Positions 20,294 to 32,253 of a stretch of 64,000 bases of DNA are shown piece by piece. Where the stretch lies: positions 124,001 to 188,000 of the forward strand of contig NZ_NBXA01000021.1 of the NCBI RefSeq assembly GCF_003399625.1. Direction: 5' to 3'. The translations under genes and the position numbers were made by a program. The first letter of the stretch is position 1. Each line of letters opens with the position of its first letter. The DNA is from Subtercola boreus. GTDB taxonomy: Bacteria > Actinomycetota > Actinomycetes > Actinomycetales > Microbacteriaceae. The notes beneath the pieces are model-generated. The model had not been told where the DNA came from and made no database searches. It was given only the letters and a program-made list of their open reading frames with translations.

Positions 20294-21456
20294 CAGTTGC
20301 CTTCCTTCGTGATCTCGGCGGTGTCGAGGGAGCCTGTGAGCACCATCTCTCTGAACCGGTCGAACAGGTACATCGAATCGTGCGGCCCCGCCGCCGCCTC
20401 CGGGTGGTACTGCACGCTGAACGCCTTGATGTCGAGGCACCGGATGCCCTCCACCACGTCATCGTTCAGGCTGATGTGGCTCACCTCGACCCGGCCGAAG
20501 CCCTCGGGGCTCTGGGTGACGCCCTCCCTCGGTGCATCGACCGCGAAGCCGTGGTTCTGGCTCGTGATCTCGACGCGACCGGTGGTGCGGTCGAGCACCG
20601 GCTGGTTGATCCCGCGGTGGCCGAACGGCAGCTTGTAGGTGCCGAAGCCGAGGGCCCGGCCGAGCAGCTGGTTGCCGAAGCAGATTCCGAAGTACGGCAC
20701 ACCGGCGCGCAGCACGTCGCGGAGCACCTCGACATGACCCTCGGATGCCTCGGGGTCACCGGGCCCGTTCGAGTAGAACAGCGCGCTGGGCGAAAGCGCC
20801 AGCACTTCGGCCGACGAGATCGACTCGGGCAGCACCTCCACGTCGAAACCGCGGTCGGCGAGGTAGTTCAGCGTCGACTTCTTGACGCCGAGGTCGAGCA
20901 CGGCGACAGACCCGATCCGTTCGCCCACCGCGGGAACCGTGTAACGCTCGGCGGTCGAGACACGCTTCGAGAGGTTCTGGCCCGCCATCTCGGCGCCCTC
21001 CCGCACGAGCTTCAGCTGGGCATCCGGTGACAGCTCGAAGTCGGGCCCCGAGAAGATGCCGGCGCGCATGGCCCCGGCCGAACGGATGTGGCGGGTGACG
21101 GCTCGCGTGTCGATACCGCTGATGCCCACGACCTCATCGCGCACGAGGTCGTCGTCGAGCGCCCTTGTCGCGCGGAAGTTCGACACGATGCGGGAGGGGT
21201 CCCGCACGACGAAGCCGGAGACCCAGATGCGGGCGGACTCGAGGTCTTCGTCGTTGGTGCCGGTGTTGCCGATGTGCGGGGCCGTCATCATGACGATCTG
21301 GCCGGCGTACGACGGGTCGGTCAGGGTCTCCTGGTAGCCGGTCATGCCGGTGGCGAAGACGGCCTCACCGAAGGTACGCCCGCGGGCGCCGTAGGCCCGT
21401 CCGGTGTAGCGGTTGCCGTCTTCGAGAACGAATACTGCCGGTTCGGTGACGATCAC
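20293..21456 (-). CDS. carA: Carbamoyl-phosphate synthase small subunit (glutaminase)
   Basis: A 387-aa glutamine amidotransferase that supplies ammonia to CarB. The N-terminal CarA-specific domain ([35 protein letters not shown]) precedes a class I GATase with catalytic Cys in [16 protein letters not shown] and His/Glu in [11 protein letters not shown]. The start is GTG with a 4-nt overlap with the upstream membrane-protein gene. Confidence 0.97.
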   Translation of the reverse strand: MIVTEPAVFVLEDGNRYTGRAYGARGRTFGEAVFATGMTGYQETLTDPSYAGQIVMMTAPHIGNTGTNDEDLESARIWVSGFVVRDPSRIVSNFRATRALDDDLVRDEVVGISGIDTRAVTRHIRSAGAMRAGIFSGPDFELSPDAQLKLVREGAEMAGQNLSKRVSTAERYTVPAVGERIGSVAVLDLGVKKSTLNYLADRGFDVEVLPESISSAEVLALSPSALFYSNGPGDPEASEGHVEVLRDVLRAGVPYFGICFGNQLLGRALGFGTYKLPFGHRGINQPVLDRTTGRVEITSQNHGFAVDAPREGVTQSPEGFGRVEVSHISLNDDVVEGIRCLDIKAFSVQYHPEAAAGPHDSMYLFDRFREMVLTGSLDTAEITKEGN

Positions 21457-22103
21457 GCGACCTGGCCTTCCTGTTTCGGGGTGTCTGTGGTGTCTGTGTC
21501 TGTGCTGCTGGTGAAGGTGAGGCGCGACTGAACGGTGTCGAGAACACGCACGCTGTCGACCTGGTCGAGGATGCGCACGTACGACTCGATGTCGGCGTTC
21601 GAGGGGCGGTCACCGGCCGCGGCTCTGGCGAGGATGTCCTTCTTCTCTGTGCTCGTCGCGCCGGCGGTCGCGGCGGCGGTGCGGGCCTTCTCATCGCCGA
21701 CCAGAGGGGTCGTCCAGTCGAGGCGAACGAGGCCGCCCGTCTCGACGACGCGGTCGATCGTGAAGGTCGAGGTTCCAATGGAACGGATATTGCCATACGG
21801 CACGTAGATGTCGCGCTCACCGTCGATGGAGAGGGTGACGCCCTTCTCCCAGACGATGAACGTGCCGCGGCCGCGGAAGGCGAGCCCCGGCAGCACGAGC
21901 CGTTCGAGTGGCTTGGCCGCGGGGGTCGTCGCTACGTAGAGCATTGCGGCCTCGAACAGGAGGGCGCCGGAATCCTCCGGAGTCGTGGCCGCAGCCGCGA
22001 AGCCCGCCTGCCGGCGCTTGCGGGCACGCCAGCCGAGTGCCATGGCGAGGTAGAGAACGACGAGGAGGGCGATCACCGGAATGGCGAGAACGAGGGTGTT
22101 CAC
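21453..22103 (-). CDS. Membrane-anchored protein of the pyr operon (Rv1382-like)
   Basis: A 216-aa protein with one N-terminal membrane helix (residues 2-22, [19 protein letters not shown]), a basic stop-transfer RARKRRQ, then a soluble domain with beta-rich segments ([38 protein letters not shown]) that resemble a PH-like fold. The position between pyrC and carA matches Rv1382 of mycobacteria, a predicted membrane protein of unknown role. GTG 22103 overlaps the pyrC stop by 4 nt. A Thr/Asp-rich tail precedes the stop. Confidence 0.8.
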   Translation of the reverse strand: MNTLVLAIPVIALLVVLYLAMALGWRARKRRQAGFAAAATTPEDSGALLFEAAMLYVATTPAAKPLERLVLPGLAFRGRGTFIVWEKGVTLSIDGERDIYVPYGNIRSIGTSTFTIDRVVETGGLVRLDWTTPLVGDEKARTAAATAGATSTEKKDILARAAAGDRPSNADIESYVRILDQVDSVRVLDTVQSRLTFTSSTDTDTTDTPKQEGQVA

Positions 22104-23466
22104 AGTGCTGGACCTGCTTTCTGGGTCGCTGCGGATGCCGCGACGATGTCGCTCTCGAGCACCCGGGTGCCCTGCACCGTCGGATACCCGTGGTGGAAGG
22201 TGTGCTGCACCCGGCCCGAGAGGGTGCGCCCGAGGAACGGAGAGTTGTGGCTCTTGCCCGCCAGGCGGGACAGGTCGAAGACGCTTGTTGACGTCGGGTC
22301 GTGCAGGGTGAAGTTGGCGGGAGCGCCGTTCTCGAAGTCGTGGCTGTGGTCTGTCAGCCGGCCGATCCCGGCCGGCGTGCGGGAGAGCACCCGGGCGATG
22401 TCGTCCCAGCCCAGGAGGCCGGTGTCGACGAGCGCCGTCTGCGAGACGCTCAGCGCGGACTCGAGGCCGACCATGCCGAAGCTCGCGGCATCCCACTCCG
22501 CCTCCTTCGACTCCGTCGGGTGCGGGGCGTGGTCGGTGGCGATGATGTCGATCGTGCCGTCGGCCAGCCCGGCCCGGAGAGCGAGCACGTCTTCGTCGCG
22601 GCGGAGCGGCGGGTTCACCTTGTACCGGGCGTCGTAGCTCCGGATCAGGTCTTCGGTCAGCAGGAGGTGGTGCGGTGTCGCCTCGGCGGTCACGACGATG
22701 CCCCGCTCCTTGGCCCAGCGGATGACGTCGACCGACCCGGCCGTCGACACGTGGCAGACGTGCAGGCGTGCACCGACATGCTCAGCGAGCAGCACATCCC
22801 GGGCGATGATCGACTCCTCGGCGACGGCCGGCCAGCCCTTCAGCCCGAGCTCGCTGGAGAGGGCGCCCTCGTTCATCTGCGCGTTCTCGGTGAGCCGCGG
22901 ATCCTGCGCATGCTGGGCGACGACGCCATCGAATGTCTTCACGTATTCGAGCGCGCGACGCATCAGCAGGGAGTCGTGTACACATTTGCCGTCGTCGGAG
23001 AAGACCCGCACCCGGGCCTTCGAGTGGGCCATGGCGCCGATCTCACTCAGTCGTTCGCCGGCAAGCCCCACCGTCACGGCGCCGATCGGGCGCACCGTGG
23101 CGTACCCCGCGTCGTCGCCCAGGGTCATGACCTGCTCGACGACGCCAGCGGTGTCGGAGACGGGGAGGGTGTTCGCCATCGGGAACACGGCGGTGAATCC
23201 GCCGGCCGCCGCGGCGCGCGTTCCGGTGAGAACCGTTTCGCTCTGTTCGAAGCCGGGCTCCCGGAGGTGCGTGTGCAGGTCGACGAGGCCCGGAAGAGCG
23301 ACGAGGCCGTCGGCGTCGATCCGGATCGCGTCTCGCGTCGAGGCGTCATCGGTGCCCGGGCCGACACGGAAGAGCCGGCCATCCCGCACCAGCAGGTCGG
23401 TTCGCTCTCCAGACGGAAGGGTGGCTCCGACGATGAGGTGACTCGGGTTGCCCACGTGTGTGCCTT

Positions 23467-23470
<4 letters not shown>
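22100..23470 (-). CDS. pyrC: Dihydroorotase (class I)
   Basis: A 456-aa zinc amidohydrolase that closes the dihydroorotate ring. Metal site [13 protein letters not shown] near residue 65, further ligand His in the CHVSTAGSV segment, and the catalytic ATDHAPHP near 315. The length and the LREPG motif mark the class I (long) type. ATG 23470 overlaps the pyrB stop by 4 nt. Confidence 0.96.
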
Positions 23471-25220
<1,750 letters not shown>

Positions 25221-25485
25221 CTAGAATACAGCCCCGCGTCACCGGGGAACGACGTATTCGCCGCCGTAGTTCATGTCACGAGGATGACGGCGTCGCTGAA
25301 ACGGGTGCCGGTCATCGAGAAGCTACATTCACCCGCGACCCACGGTACGGAAATTGGTCTGCACCCGGTGCCGGTCGAGCAGGTCCCCCGCCTCCGGGCG
25401 TCCAGCCCCTGTGGATCGGCGGAACCGCCATCTCGGCGCGGGCAGCTGTTGCATCGCCAGCGACGAACACAAGAATATGCGGATG

Positions 25486-25522
25486 AAAAAAACCGAGCGT
25501 TCTCAGCGGAAAGCGAGCTCGG
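25486..25522 (-). terminator. Rho-independent terminator after nusB
   Basis: On the minus strand CCGAGC and GCTCGG enclose an extra inner pairing, followed by seven T residues (aaaaaaa at 25486-25492 on the plus strand). It is about 160 nt after the nusB stop and would end the rpsD-proximal or aro-efp-nusB transcript. Confidence 0.85.
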
Positions 25523-25543
25523 CGAGCAGATCCATCACGCAAC

Positions 25544-25606
25544 TACGGAATGCCCGAGGTCAAACCTCGGCGATATACGGCGAGGATGGGCTGTGGGCAT
25601 TCCGTA
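25544..25606. repeat. 12-bp perfect inverted repeat with nested alternative hairpins
   Basis: tacggaatgccc (25544-25555) is the exact reverse complement of 25595-25606. Inside, ccgaggt/acctcgg (25554-25570) and cctcg/cgagg (25565-25585) are two hairpins that share bases, so only one can form at a time. It lies 78 nt after nusB and before its terminator. Function unknown. Confidence 0.8.
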
Positions 25607-25683
25607 ATGTCGGGCTGCCGTCGGGGCCGGGTCGAAATCGGGATTGCCGACGGCCACGGTCGTCAGTCATACTGCCGTGAAGG

Positions 25684-26106
25684 CTAGTGGGCGACGCCCT
25701 TGGTCTGGGCGATCTTCGCCAGGATGCCGTTGATGAAGCCGGCCGAGTCGTCGGTCGACATCGACTGGGCCGCCTCGACCGCCTCGGCGATGGCCACGGC
25801 ATCCGGAACGCCATCGTTGTAGAGGATCTCCCAGATGCCGATGCGGAGGAGTGCGCGGTCGATGTGCGGCATGCGGCCGAGGGTCCAGCCGACGGCGTAG
25901 GTCTCGATCAGCTCGTCGATCTCGTAGCCGTGCGACACGAAACCGTCGACGATCTCACGCGCATACTCCCACGAGGCCTCCCGCGCGGGTTCGGTCAGCG
26001 CGCGCGCAGCCTCTGCCGCGAGCGACTCGTTGATGGAGATCTGGCGGACATCCGCCGCGTACAGGATGTCGAGCGCCCGCTTACGGGCCTTCGTGCGCGC
26101 ACTCAC
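25684..26106 (-). CDS. nusB: Transcription antitermination factor NusB
   Basis: A 140-aa all-alpha RNA-binding protein that acts with NusE in rRNA antitermination. The N-terminal RKRALDILYAADVR and later RMPHIDRALLRIGIWEILYN are typical NusB elements (arginine-rich RNA contact and core helix). The start is GTG, 12 nt after efp. It ends the operon. Confidence 0.95.
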   Translation of the reverse strand: MSARTKARKRALDILYAADVRQISINESLAAEAARALTEPAREASWEYAREIVDGFVSHGYEIDELIETYAVGWTLGRMPHIDRALLRIGIWEILYNDGVPDAVAIAEAVEAAQSMSTDDSAGFINGILAKIAQTKGVAH

Positions 26107-26118
26107 AGAACAGCAGCC

Positions 26119-26682
26119 CTAGTCGCTGACGCGGCCGAGGTAGTCGCCCGTGCGGGTGTCGACCTTGACCTTGGTGCCCTGCTCGAGGAACAGCGGAACC
26201 TGGATCTCGTGCCCGGTCTCGACGGTCGCGGGCTTCGTGCCGCCGGTCGAGCGGTCGCCCTGGAGGCCCGGCTCGGTGTAGGTGATCTCGAGGATCACGG
26301 ATGCCGGCAGCTCGACGTAGAGCGGCGCGTCTTCATGCAGCGCGATGGTCACCGGCTGGTTCTCGAGCATGTAGTTCTTCGCATCGCCGACGACCTTGTC
26401 GGTCACGCTGAGCTGCTCGTAGGTGTCGTTGTCCATGAACACGAAGTCCTGGCCGTCGTTGTAGGAGTAGGTGTAGTCGCGGCGGTCCACGTTGGCCGTC
26501 TCGATCTTGGCACCCGCGTTGAAGGTGCGGTCGACGACCTTGCCCGAGAGCACGTTCTTGATCTTGGTGCGCACGAACGCGCCACCCTTGCCGGGCTTGA
26601 CGTGCTGGAACTCGATGACAGCCCAGAGCTGGCCGTCGATCTTCATCACTACGCCGTTACGGATGTCGCTTGTCGAAGCCAT
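26119..26682 (-). CDS. efp: Elongation factor P
   Basis: A 187-aa three-domain EF-P that relieves ribosome stalling at polyproline. The domain I loop [11 protein letters not shown] places a Lys at the tip, the position modified in some bacteria; no modification enzyme is seen in the window. Domains II and III follow, ending [13 protein letters not shown]. Start ATG 26682; the Shine-Dalgarno is weak. It precedes nusB, a common actinobacterial pair. Confidence 0.97.
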   Translation of the reverse strand: MASTSDIRNGVVMKIDGQLWAVIEFQHVKPGKGGAFVRTKIKNVLSGKVVDRTFNAGAKIETANVDRRDYTYSYNDGQDFVFMDNDTYEQLSVTDKVVGDAKNYMLENQPVTIALHEDAPLYVELPASVILEITYTEPGLQGDRSTGGTKPATVETGHEIQVPLFLEQGTKVKVDTRTGDYLGRVSD

Positions 26683-26751
26683 GGGAGAGGTGGATCCATT
26701 CGGTTGGGAAGTTGCGGGTGGAACACTGAAGCGGGCCCGTCCGGCCCGACA

Positions 26752-27198
26752 TCACAGTGTAGTCGAGATGCGGGAGAGCTGTTCGAGGGCCAGCCGGTAG
26801 CCGTCGAAGCCGAATCCCGCGATGACACCGGTCGCCACAGCGGAGATGACGCTGGTGTGCCGGAACGTCTCACGCGCGTGCGGGTTCGAGATGTGCACCT
26901 CGATCAGCGCCAGGCCCGCTCGGGTCACGAGTGCGGCCGCGTCCCGGAGCCCGTAGGAGTAGTGCGTGAAGGCGGCGGGGTTCAGGATGACGGGGGTGCG
27001 CTCATCCACCGCAGAGTGCAGCCAGCCGATCAGCTCCGATTCGTCGTCGGTCTGGCGCACCTCGACGTCGTACCCCTCGGGGGCGTTGGTCAGGAGCAAC
27101 TGCCGGAGGGCATCCAGATCCTGGTGGCCGTAGACGTCGGGCTCGCGGCTGCCGAGCCTGCCGAGGTTTGGACCGTTCAGCACGAGCACCCGGGTCAT
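26752..27198 (-). CDS. aroQ: 3-dehydroquinate dehydratase, type II
   Basis: A 148-aa dodecameric dehydratase of the shikimate pathway. LNGPNLGRLGSREPDVYG gives the catalytic Arg and Tyr of the lid, ILNPAAFTHYS the substrate Asn and HISNPHARE the catalytic His. The length is typical of type II. ATG 27198 overlaps the aroB stop by 4 nt. A PepQ-like gene often found before efp in relatives is absent. Confidence 0.97.
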   Translation of the reverse strand: MTRVLVLNGPNLGRLGSREPDVYGHQDLDALRQLLLTNAPEGYDVEVRQTDDESELIGWLHSAVDERTPVILNPAAFTHYSYGLRDAAALVTRAGLALIEVHISNPHARETFRHTSVISAVATGVIAGFGFDGYRLALEQLSRISTTL

Positions 27199-28310
27199 GA
27201 CCCGATCTCCTGGTACGCGGCGAACAGCAGCGCCGTCTCCGGACCCTGCAACACGGTCGGTTTCGCGATGTCGTCGAGCACGATGAACCGCAGCATGCTG
27301 CCGCGCGCCTTCTTGTCGCGCTGCATCGCCGCGAGCAGGGTGTTCCAGCGGCCGACCGGGTAACTGGTCGGCAGCGTCAGCAGTTCGAGCACGCGGCGGT
27401 GACGGTCGACCGCCTCGTCGGAGAGCGAGCCGGTGAGCCGCCCGAGCTCGGCGGCGAAGACCATGCCGACGGCGACTGCGGCCCCGTGCCGCCACTGGTA
27501 GCGCTCGGTGTGCTCGATCGCGTGACCGAGGGTGTGGCCGTAGTTGAGGATCTCGCGGAGGCCCGACTCCCTGAAGTCTTCGCCGACGACCCTGGCCTTC
27601 AGTCCGATGGCGAGCTCGACGAGCCGGCGGAATTCGGGCGAGGCCGGGTCGGTGGCGACATCCACATCGCGTTCGATGATGTCGAGGATCTCCGGCTCGG
27701 CGATGAAGCCGGCCTTGGCGACCTCGGCGAATCCGGCGAGCAGATCGTTCCGCGGCAGGCTGGCCAGCGTGTCGAGATCGGCGAGCACGGCTGTCGGAGC
27801 GTAGAAGGCGCCGACGAGGTTCTTGCCCTCAGCGGTGTTGATGCCGGTCTTGCCGCCGAGGGCCGCATCGACCATTCCGAGGAGGGTCGTGGGAGCCTGG
27901 ATGAGCTGCACTCCGCGCAGCCACGTCGCGGCGACGAAGCCCGCGAGGTCGGTGGTCGCTCCCCCACCGAAGCCCACGATGGCGTCGGAGCGCGTGAAGT
28001 CGGCCTGCCCGAGGATCTGCCAGAGGAACGACGCGACCTCGACCCGTTTGGCGCCCTCGCCGTCGGGAATCTCGGCGAGCAGCACCTCGAAGTCGGTCTT
28101 CAGCCCATCGCGAAGCACCCCGGCCCAGTCCGCCAGTTGCGGTGCATGCACGATGAGGATCTTCCGCACACCGGGCGCGAGCGACGCTCCGAGCCCTGCG
28201 AGAACCCCGCGCCCGACGATCACGTCGTAGGGCTGGTCGCCCGGAACGGTGATGGTGGTGGGGGCGTCTCTGTCTGTGTTGTCTCTGTCTGTGTTGGTCT
28301 CGGTGCTCAT
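27195..28310 (-). CDS. aroB: 3-dehydroquinate synthase
   Basis: A 371-aa NAD- and metal-dependent cyclase converting DAHP to dehydroquinate. Motifs: GFGGGATTDLAGFVAATWLRG (NAD), the metal-binding NYGHTLGHAIEH and the later RHGAAVAVGM. The first 20 residues are a Thr/Asp/Asn repeat (TNTDRDNTDRD) from a 16-bp DNA duplication, so the true fold begins near residue 20. The ATG overlaps the aroK stop by 4 nt. Confidence 0.96.
   Translation of the reverse strand: MSTETNTDRDNTDRDAPTTITVPGDQPYDVIVGRGVLAGLGASLAPGVRKILIVHAPQLADWAGVLRDGLKTDFEVLLAEIPDGEGAKRVEVASFLWQILGQADFTRSDAIVGFGGGATTDLAGFVAATWLRGVQLIQAPTTLLGMVDAALGGKTGINTAEGKNLVGAFYAPTAVLADLDTLASLPRNDLLAGFAEVAKAGFIAEPEILDIIERDVDVATDPASPEFRRLVELAIGLKARVVGEDFRESGLREILNYGHTLGHAIEHTERYQWRHGAAVAVGMVFAAELGRLTGSLSDEAVDRHRRVLELLTLPTSYPVGRWNTLLAAMQRDKKARGSMLRFIVLDDIAKPTVLQGPETALLFAAYQEIGS
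28264..28297. repeat. 16-bp direct repeat in the aroB 5' end
   Basis: The sequence gtctctgtctgtgtt occurs twice in tandem (about 28265 and 28281), giving the repeated NTDRD residues at the AroB N-terminus. Phase is nearly kept. Confidence 0.7.
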
Positions 28311-28807
28311 ACGTGCTCTCCCAGTCGGGTGCGGATCCAGGCGGCGACGTCTTCGGCGATGTCGTCGGCCCGGTGGTGCGAGGTGTCGACGGTGAAGTCG
28401 GCGAGTTCGTCGTAGAGCTCCCGCCGGGCATCCACCACCTTCTGCCAGGCTGCCACGTCGGGAACGAGGGGGCGCTTGGAGTTGCCGAGCCGCGCTTCGA
28501 CGGCCTCGGCGGTGCAGGTGAAGAGTACAACGAGGCAGCCGTCGAGATCGTGCTGGGTGGCAGGGTTCAGCACGGCTCCGCCACCGAACGAGACGATGCC
28601 GCCGCCTTTCAGCGCCTGCACGACCTCCGCCCGTTCGATCTCGCGGAACCGCGGCTCGCCCTCGGTCTCGAAGATCGCTGCGATCGGCCCGTGCTGGGCC
28701 TGGATCTGCTTGTCGGTGTCGGTGAACGTCATCTCGAGCAGCTTTGCGACACGGCGGCCGATGCGGGTCTTCCCGGCGGCCGGCGGGCCGATGATGACGA
28801 CGGTCAC
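28307..28807 (-). CDS. aroK: Shikimate kinase
   Basis: A 166-aa P-loop kinase phosphorylating shikimate. Walker [13 protein letters not shown] at the N-terminus, the DTDKQIQ shikimate-binding Asp, FREIERAEV and the GGGAVLNP loop are visible. Start GTG, in a GTGA overlap with the aroC stop. The gene feeds AroA (EPSP synthase), which is not in the window. Confidence 0.96.
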   Translation of the reverse strand: MTVVIIGPPAAGKTRIGRRVAKLLEMTFTDTDKQIQAQHGPIAAIFETEGEPRFREIERAEVVQALKGGGIVSFGGGAVLNPATQHDLDGCLVVLFTCTAEAVEARLGNSKRPLVPDVAAWQKVVDARRELYDELADFTVDTSHHRADDIAEDVAAWIRTRLGEHV

Positions 28808-30150
28808 CGGATGCCCGCTGGGCCGTCGTGCGTGGGGCCTTCGGGCGCGGGCTCTTTGGCTGGCAGGCCCACATCGAATCCGTCCCGCACCGGCGCTCTG
28901 CTCGTGCCGTCGTTTCGCACCGCGGGGGTCTCATCGCTTCGCACCGGCGCCTCGACCGCCTCGTGCCCGCTTCGGAGCGCCGCGGGGATCGCCGCGAGGT
29001 AGCCATCCAGGTTCCGCTTCGTCTCCCGCACCGAATCGCCGCCGAACTTCTCCTGAACCGCATTCGCGAGCACGAGCGCGACCATCGCCTCCGCCACGAC
29101 ACCGGCCGCCGGAACCGCACACACGTCGGAGCGCTGGTGGTTCGCCGCTGCCGCTTCGCCGGTGGCGACATCCACCGTGCGGAGGGAGTGCGGCACGGTC
29201 GCGATGGGCTTCATACCGGCGCGCACGCGCAACACGGTACCGGTGCTCATACCGCCCTCTGTGCCGCCGGCCCTGTCGCTGGAGCGGCCGATCTCGCCGT
29301 CGACCTCGAAGAGTTCGTCGTGCGCCTGGGAGCCGCGGCGGGTCGTCGTGAGGAACCCGTCACCCACCTCGACACCCTTGATGGCCTGGATGCCCATCAG
29401 CGCAGCGGCGAGCTGCGAGTCGAGCCGCCTGTCCCAGTGCACGTGGGAGCCGAGCCCGGGCGGCAGTCCGTAGGCCAGAACCTCGACGACACCGCCGAGG
29501 GTGTCGCCCTCCTTGTGGGCGTCGTCGACCTCGGCCACCATCAGGGCGGAGGTGTCCGGGTCGAAGCAGCGGAGTGGATCGGCGTCGAGCGTGTCGACAT
29601 CGCTCGGCCGTGGCAGGCGCGAGCCTTCGGGCACCCGCACCGGCCCGATCGAGAGGGTGTGGCTGACCAGGGTGATCCCCAGCTCGGCGAGGAAGCTGCG
29701 GGCCACGGCACCGAGGGCTACCCGGGCGGCGGTCTCGCGGGCGCTTGCGCGCTCGAGGATCGGGCGGGCCTCCTCGAACCCGTACTTCTGCATGCCGACG
29801 AGGTCGGCGTGGCCGGGCCGGGGGCGGGTGAGCGGGGCTCCGCGGCCCGTCGACTTCGCCTCGCCGTCGAGGGGTGCTGCTCCCATCACCTCTGTCCACT
29901 TCGGCCACTCGGTGTTGCCGACCCGGATGGCGACGGGGCTGCCGAGGGTGAATCCGTGCACGATGCCGCCCGAGAGCGACACCTCGTCCTGTTCGAACTT
30001 CATGCGCGCACCCCGGCCGTAGCCGAGTTTCCGGCGCGCCAGATCGGTTTGGATGTTTTCGACGGAAACGGGGATTCCAGACGGCAGACCCTCAAGGATG
30101 GCGATGAGTTCGGGGCCGTGGGATTCTCCGGCTGTGAGCCAACGGAGCAT
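28804..30150 (-). CDS. aroC: Chorismate synthase
   Basis: A 448-aa FMN-dependent enzyme producing chorismate, the precursor used by TrpE. Signatures: [17 protein letters not shown] at the start, [35 protein letters not shown] and GGMSTG. The last 55 residues (rich in Glu, Pro, Arg and Gly after AALRSGHEA) form a low-complexity tail not seen in typical AroC of about 390 aa. ATG 30150 follows gggagg by 8 nt. Confidence 0.96.
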   Translation of the reverse strand: MLRWLTAGESHGPELIAILEGLPSGIPVSVENIQTDLARRKLGYGRGARMKFEQDEVSLSGGIVHGFTLGSPVAIRVGNTEWPKWTEVMGAAPLDGEAKSTGRGAPLTRPRPGHADLVGMQKYGFEEARPILERASARETAARVALGAVARSFLAELGITLVSHTLSIGPVRVPEGSRLPRPSDVDTLDADPLRCFDPDTSALMVAEVDDAHKEGDTLGGVVEVLAYGLPPGLGSHVHWDRRLDSQLAAALMGIQAIKGVEVGDGFLTTTRRGSQAHDELFEVDGEIGRSSDRAGGTEGGMSTGTVLRVRAGMKPIATVPHSLRTVDVATGEAAAANHQRSDVCAVPAAGVVAEAMVALVLANAVQEKFGGDSVRETKRNLDGYLAAIPAALRSGHEAVEAPVRSDETPAVRNDGTSRAPVRDGFDVGLPAKEPAPEGPTHDGPAGIR

Positions 30151-30190
30151 GCTGAAATCCTCCCACAGGATTTCGGTCGCCGCGTCGCGG

Positions 30191-31051
30191 TCAGGCGGGC
30201 AGGCCCACAGCCTCGAACATCGCGGCGAGTACGGCCGGCTCGTTCTCGAGTACAAGCTCGGGGTCGCCTCCGACGAAGACGCGCACCTGCGCGAGGGCCT
30301 GGTGCACCAGCATCCGGAGACCGGAGACGACCTCGCCGCCGCCGGCCGCCCACTGCCGGCCGAGGAGGCTGGGCCAGGGCGCGTAGGCGACATCGAGCAG
30401 CACCGACCCTGCTTCGGGCATCACGCGGGCGACGTCGACCGAGGTCAGCGCGCCTCCGGGCAGAGTGCTGATGGCGACTGCAGCGCTTGTTCGGGCGAGC
30501 CCCTCGGAGAGCGGGATGATCGTGGTGGCCACCCCGGATTCGTGGGCCGTCTGCACGACGGACTCGGCGCGGGCGGCGTTCCGCACGGCGACGGTGATGT
30601 GCTGGGCGCCGAGGCTCGCGGCAGCGACGACGGCGGAGCGAGCCGTGGCTCCGGCCCCCAGTAACAGCACGTCCCGGGCGTCGCGCACTCCCCCGTCGGC
30701 CAAGGCGTTGACGATGCCGGCGACATCCGTATTGAACCCGTCGATCCTCCGGCTGCCGGCGTGATCGGTGAACAGCACGGTGTTGGTCGCCTGCGCCAGC
30801 GTGGTCAGTCTGTCTGCCGAGTCGAGCAGCGGGAGCACCTCCTCCTTGAGCGGCATCGTCAGCGAGAGCCCGCGCCAGACGGGCGAAAGGCTGTCGACGA
30901 AGGCTCGGAGCCCCCCCGATTCCACTTCGGCAGATCCGTATTCCGCGTCGAAACCGAGCACCCGGTAGGCCGCCGCGTGCAGGGCCGGCGACTGGGAGTG
31001 CGCGATGGGCGAACCGAGAACGGCGAGGCGGGGTCGCCCCTGCCCGGTCAT
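30191..31051 (-). CDS. aroE: Shikimate dehydrogenase
   Basis: A 286-aa NADPH-dependent dehydrogenase. [17 protein letters not shown] holds the substrate Ser residues, TMPLKEEVL the catalytic Lys, FNTDVAGI the catalytic Asp and [13 protein letters not shown] the Rossmann loop. ATG 31051 overlaps the mltG stop by 4 nt. It is separated from aroC by 40 nt. Confidence 0.95.
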   Translation of the reverse strand: MTGQGRPRLAVLGSPIAHSQSPALHAAAYRVLGFDAEYGSAEVESGGLRAFVDSLSPVWRGLSLTMPLKEEVLPLLDSADRLTTLAQATNTVLFTDHAGSRRIDGFNTDVAGIVNALADGGVRDARDVLLLGAGATARSAVVAAASLGAQHITVAVRNAARAESVVQTAHESGVATTIIPLSEGLARTSAAVAISTLPGGALTSVDVARVMPEAGSVLLDVAYAPWPSLLGRQWAAGGGEVVSGLRMLVHQALAQVRVFVGGDPELVLENEPAVLAAMFEAVGLPA

Positions 31052-32253
31052 CCCCCCGCGCCGGGGTTGGCTGCCGACCAGGCCTGGTACTGGGCGACGG
31101 CCTTCAGGTGATCGTCGTAGGAGGTGGAGAACACGGTCTCACCGGTGTCGAGATTGATGGTGACGAAGTAGAGCCACGTGCCGTCGGCGGGGTGCATGGC
31201 CGCGTCGATGGCGGTGTCCCCGGGATTCGAGATGGGGCCGACCGGGAGCCCGGTGTGCACGTAGGTGTTGTACGGGTTCGACTCGTCGTTCCGTTCGGCA
31301 TCCGTCGTGTCCACACGCTTCTCGCCGGTGCCGTAGGCCACCGTCGCGTCCGACTGGAGTGGCATGTCGTCGGCGATGCGGTTCGTGAACACCCGCGAGA
31401 CCTTGTAGAAGTCCGGCTCCAGCCGGGCCTCCTTCTGGATGACCGAGGCCAGCGTCAGCACCTTCTCCCGGTCGGCCACCGGCACACCGGCGGTATCGAG
31501 GGACTGGAAGGTGCGATCGACCATCGTCTTCAGCAGATCCTTCGCGGACGTGTTCGGCTCGAACGTGTACGTCGCCGGGAAGAGGTACCCCTCGATGTTC
31601 GGCGCCGACGCGTCGATGCCGAACTGGGTGAAGTTGGCGGCCTCCGCCTGAAGATCGGTGAGCGGCACTCCCGTGTCGGTGGAGAGGGTCGTGAGCACCT
31701 CGGCCGCGAGCGTGCCCTCAGGGATGACCACCTGGTTGGTCACGTGGTTCGCCGGGTCTTCGAGCGCCGTCAGCGCGGACTGCGCGCTCATCTGTTTCGA
31801 GAGCGTGTAGGTGCCGGGCTGGAAGACCACGTCGGGCTGGGTGAGGAGGAGCTTGTAGAAGATCGCCGATGACCCGACGATTCCCTGGGCAGCCAGATTG
31901 TCGCCGATCATCGAGCCGTCATCGCCGGAGTTGATGACGAAGTCGACCTTCTCCCCTGTTCCCGTGCCGGTGAAGTCGGCTGCAGTACTCGAACCGCCGA
32001 AGATCTTCTGGATTCCCGGAACCAGCGGCGGGATGACCGCGCTGGCCGCAGCGGCCAGGCCGCCCACCAGCACCAGCGTGACGACGACAGTGACGATCAC
32101 GCGGGCAGGACGCCGTCGGCGAGGCCCGCCGGGGCGACTCGCCCTACTGGTCTGCTGGTGTTCCCGTCGCGCCCCCCGCCGACTGTCGCTCGGAGGCGAC
32201 TCTCGAAAGAATTCGGCGAAGGGGTGGTTCTCGGGTGGCTGGGGGTCAGTCAC
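31048..32253 (-). CDS. mltG: Endolytic transglycosylase MltG
   Basis: A 401-aa YceG-family lytic transglycosylase that cuts nascent peptidoglycan glycan. Residues 1-50 are a polar, Arg-rich cytoplasmic tail, one membrane segment lies at about 53-75, a LysM-like region follows and the YceG domain carries the catalytic Glu in LASVIQKEARLEPDFYKVSR. GTG 32253 has aagga about 8 nt upstream and overlaps the ruvX end by 8 nt. Confidence 0.92.
   Translation of the reverse strand: MTDPQPPENHPFAEFFRESPPSDSRRGARREHQQTSRASRPGGPRRRRPARVIVTVVVTLVLVGGLAAAASAVIPPLVPGIQKIFGGSSTAADFTGTGTGEKVDFVINSGDDGSMIGDNLAAQGIVGSSAIFYKLLLTQPDVVFQPGTYTLSKQMSAQSALTALEDPANHVTNQVVIPEGTLAAEVLTTLSTDTGVPLTDLQAEAANFTQFGIDASAPNIEGYLFPATYTFEPNTSAKDLLKTMVDRTFQSLDTAGVPVADREKVLTLASVIQKEARLEPDFYKVSRVFTNRIADDMPLQSDATVAYGTGEKRVDTTDAERNDESNPYNTYVHTGLPVGPISNPGDTAIDAAMHPADGTWLYFVTINLDTGETVFSTSYDDHLKAVAQYQAWSAANPGAGG

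Noticed and set aside
17921-20638. A 905-codon open frame on the plus strand
   Set aside because: It lies wholly antisense to carB, has biased Arg/Asp/His composition and no recognisable domain. High GC creates long antisense frames.
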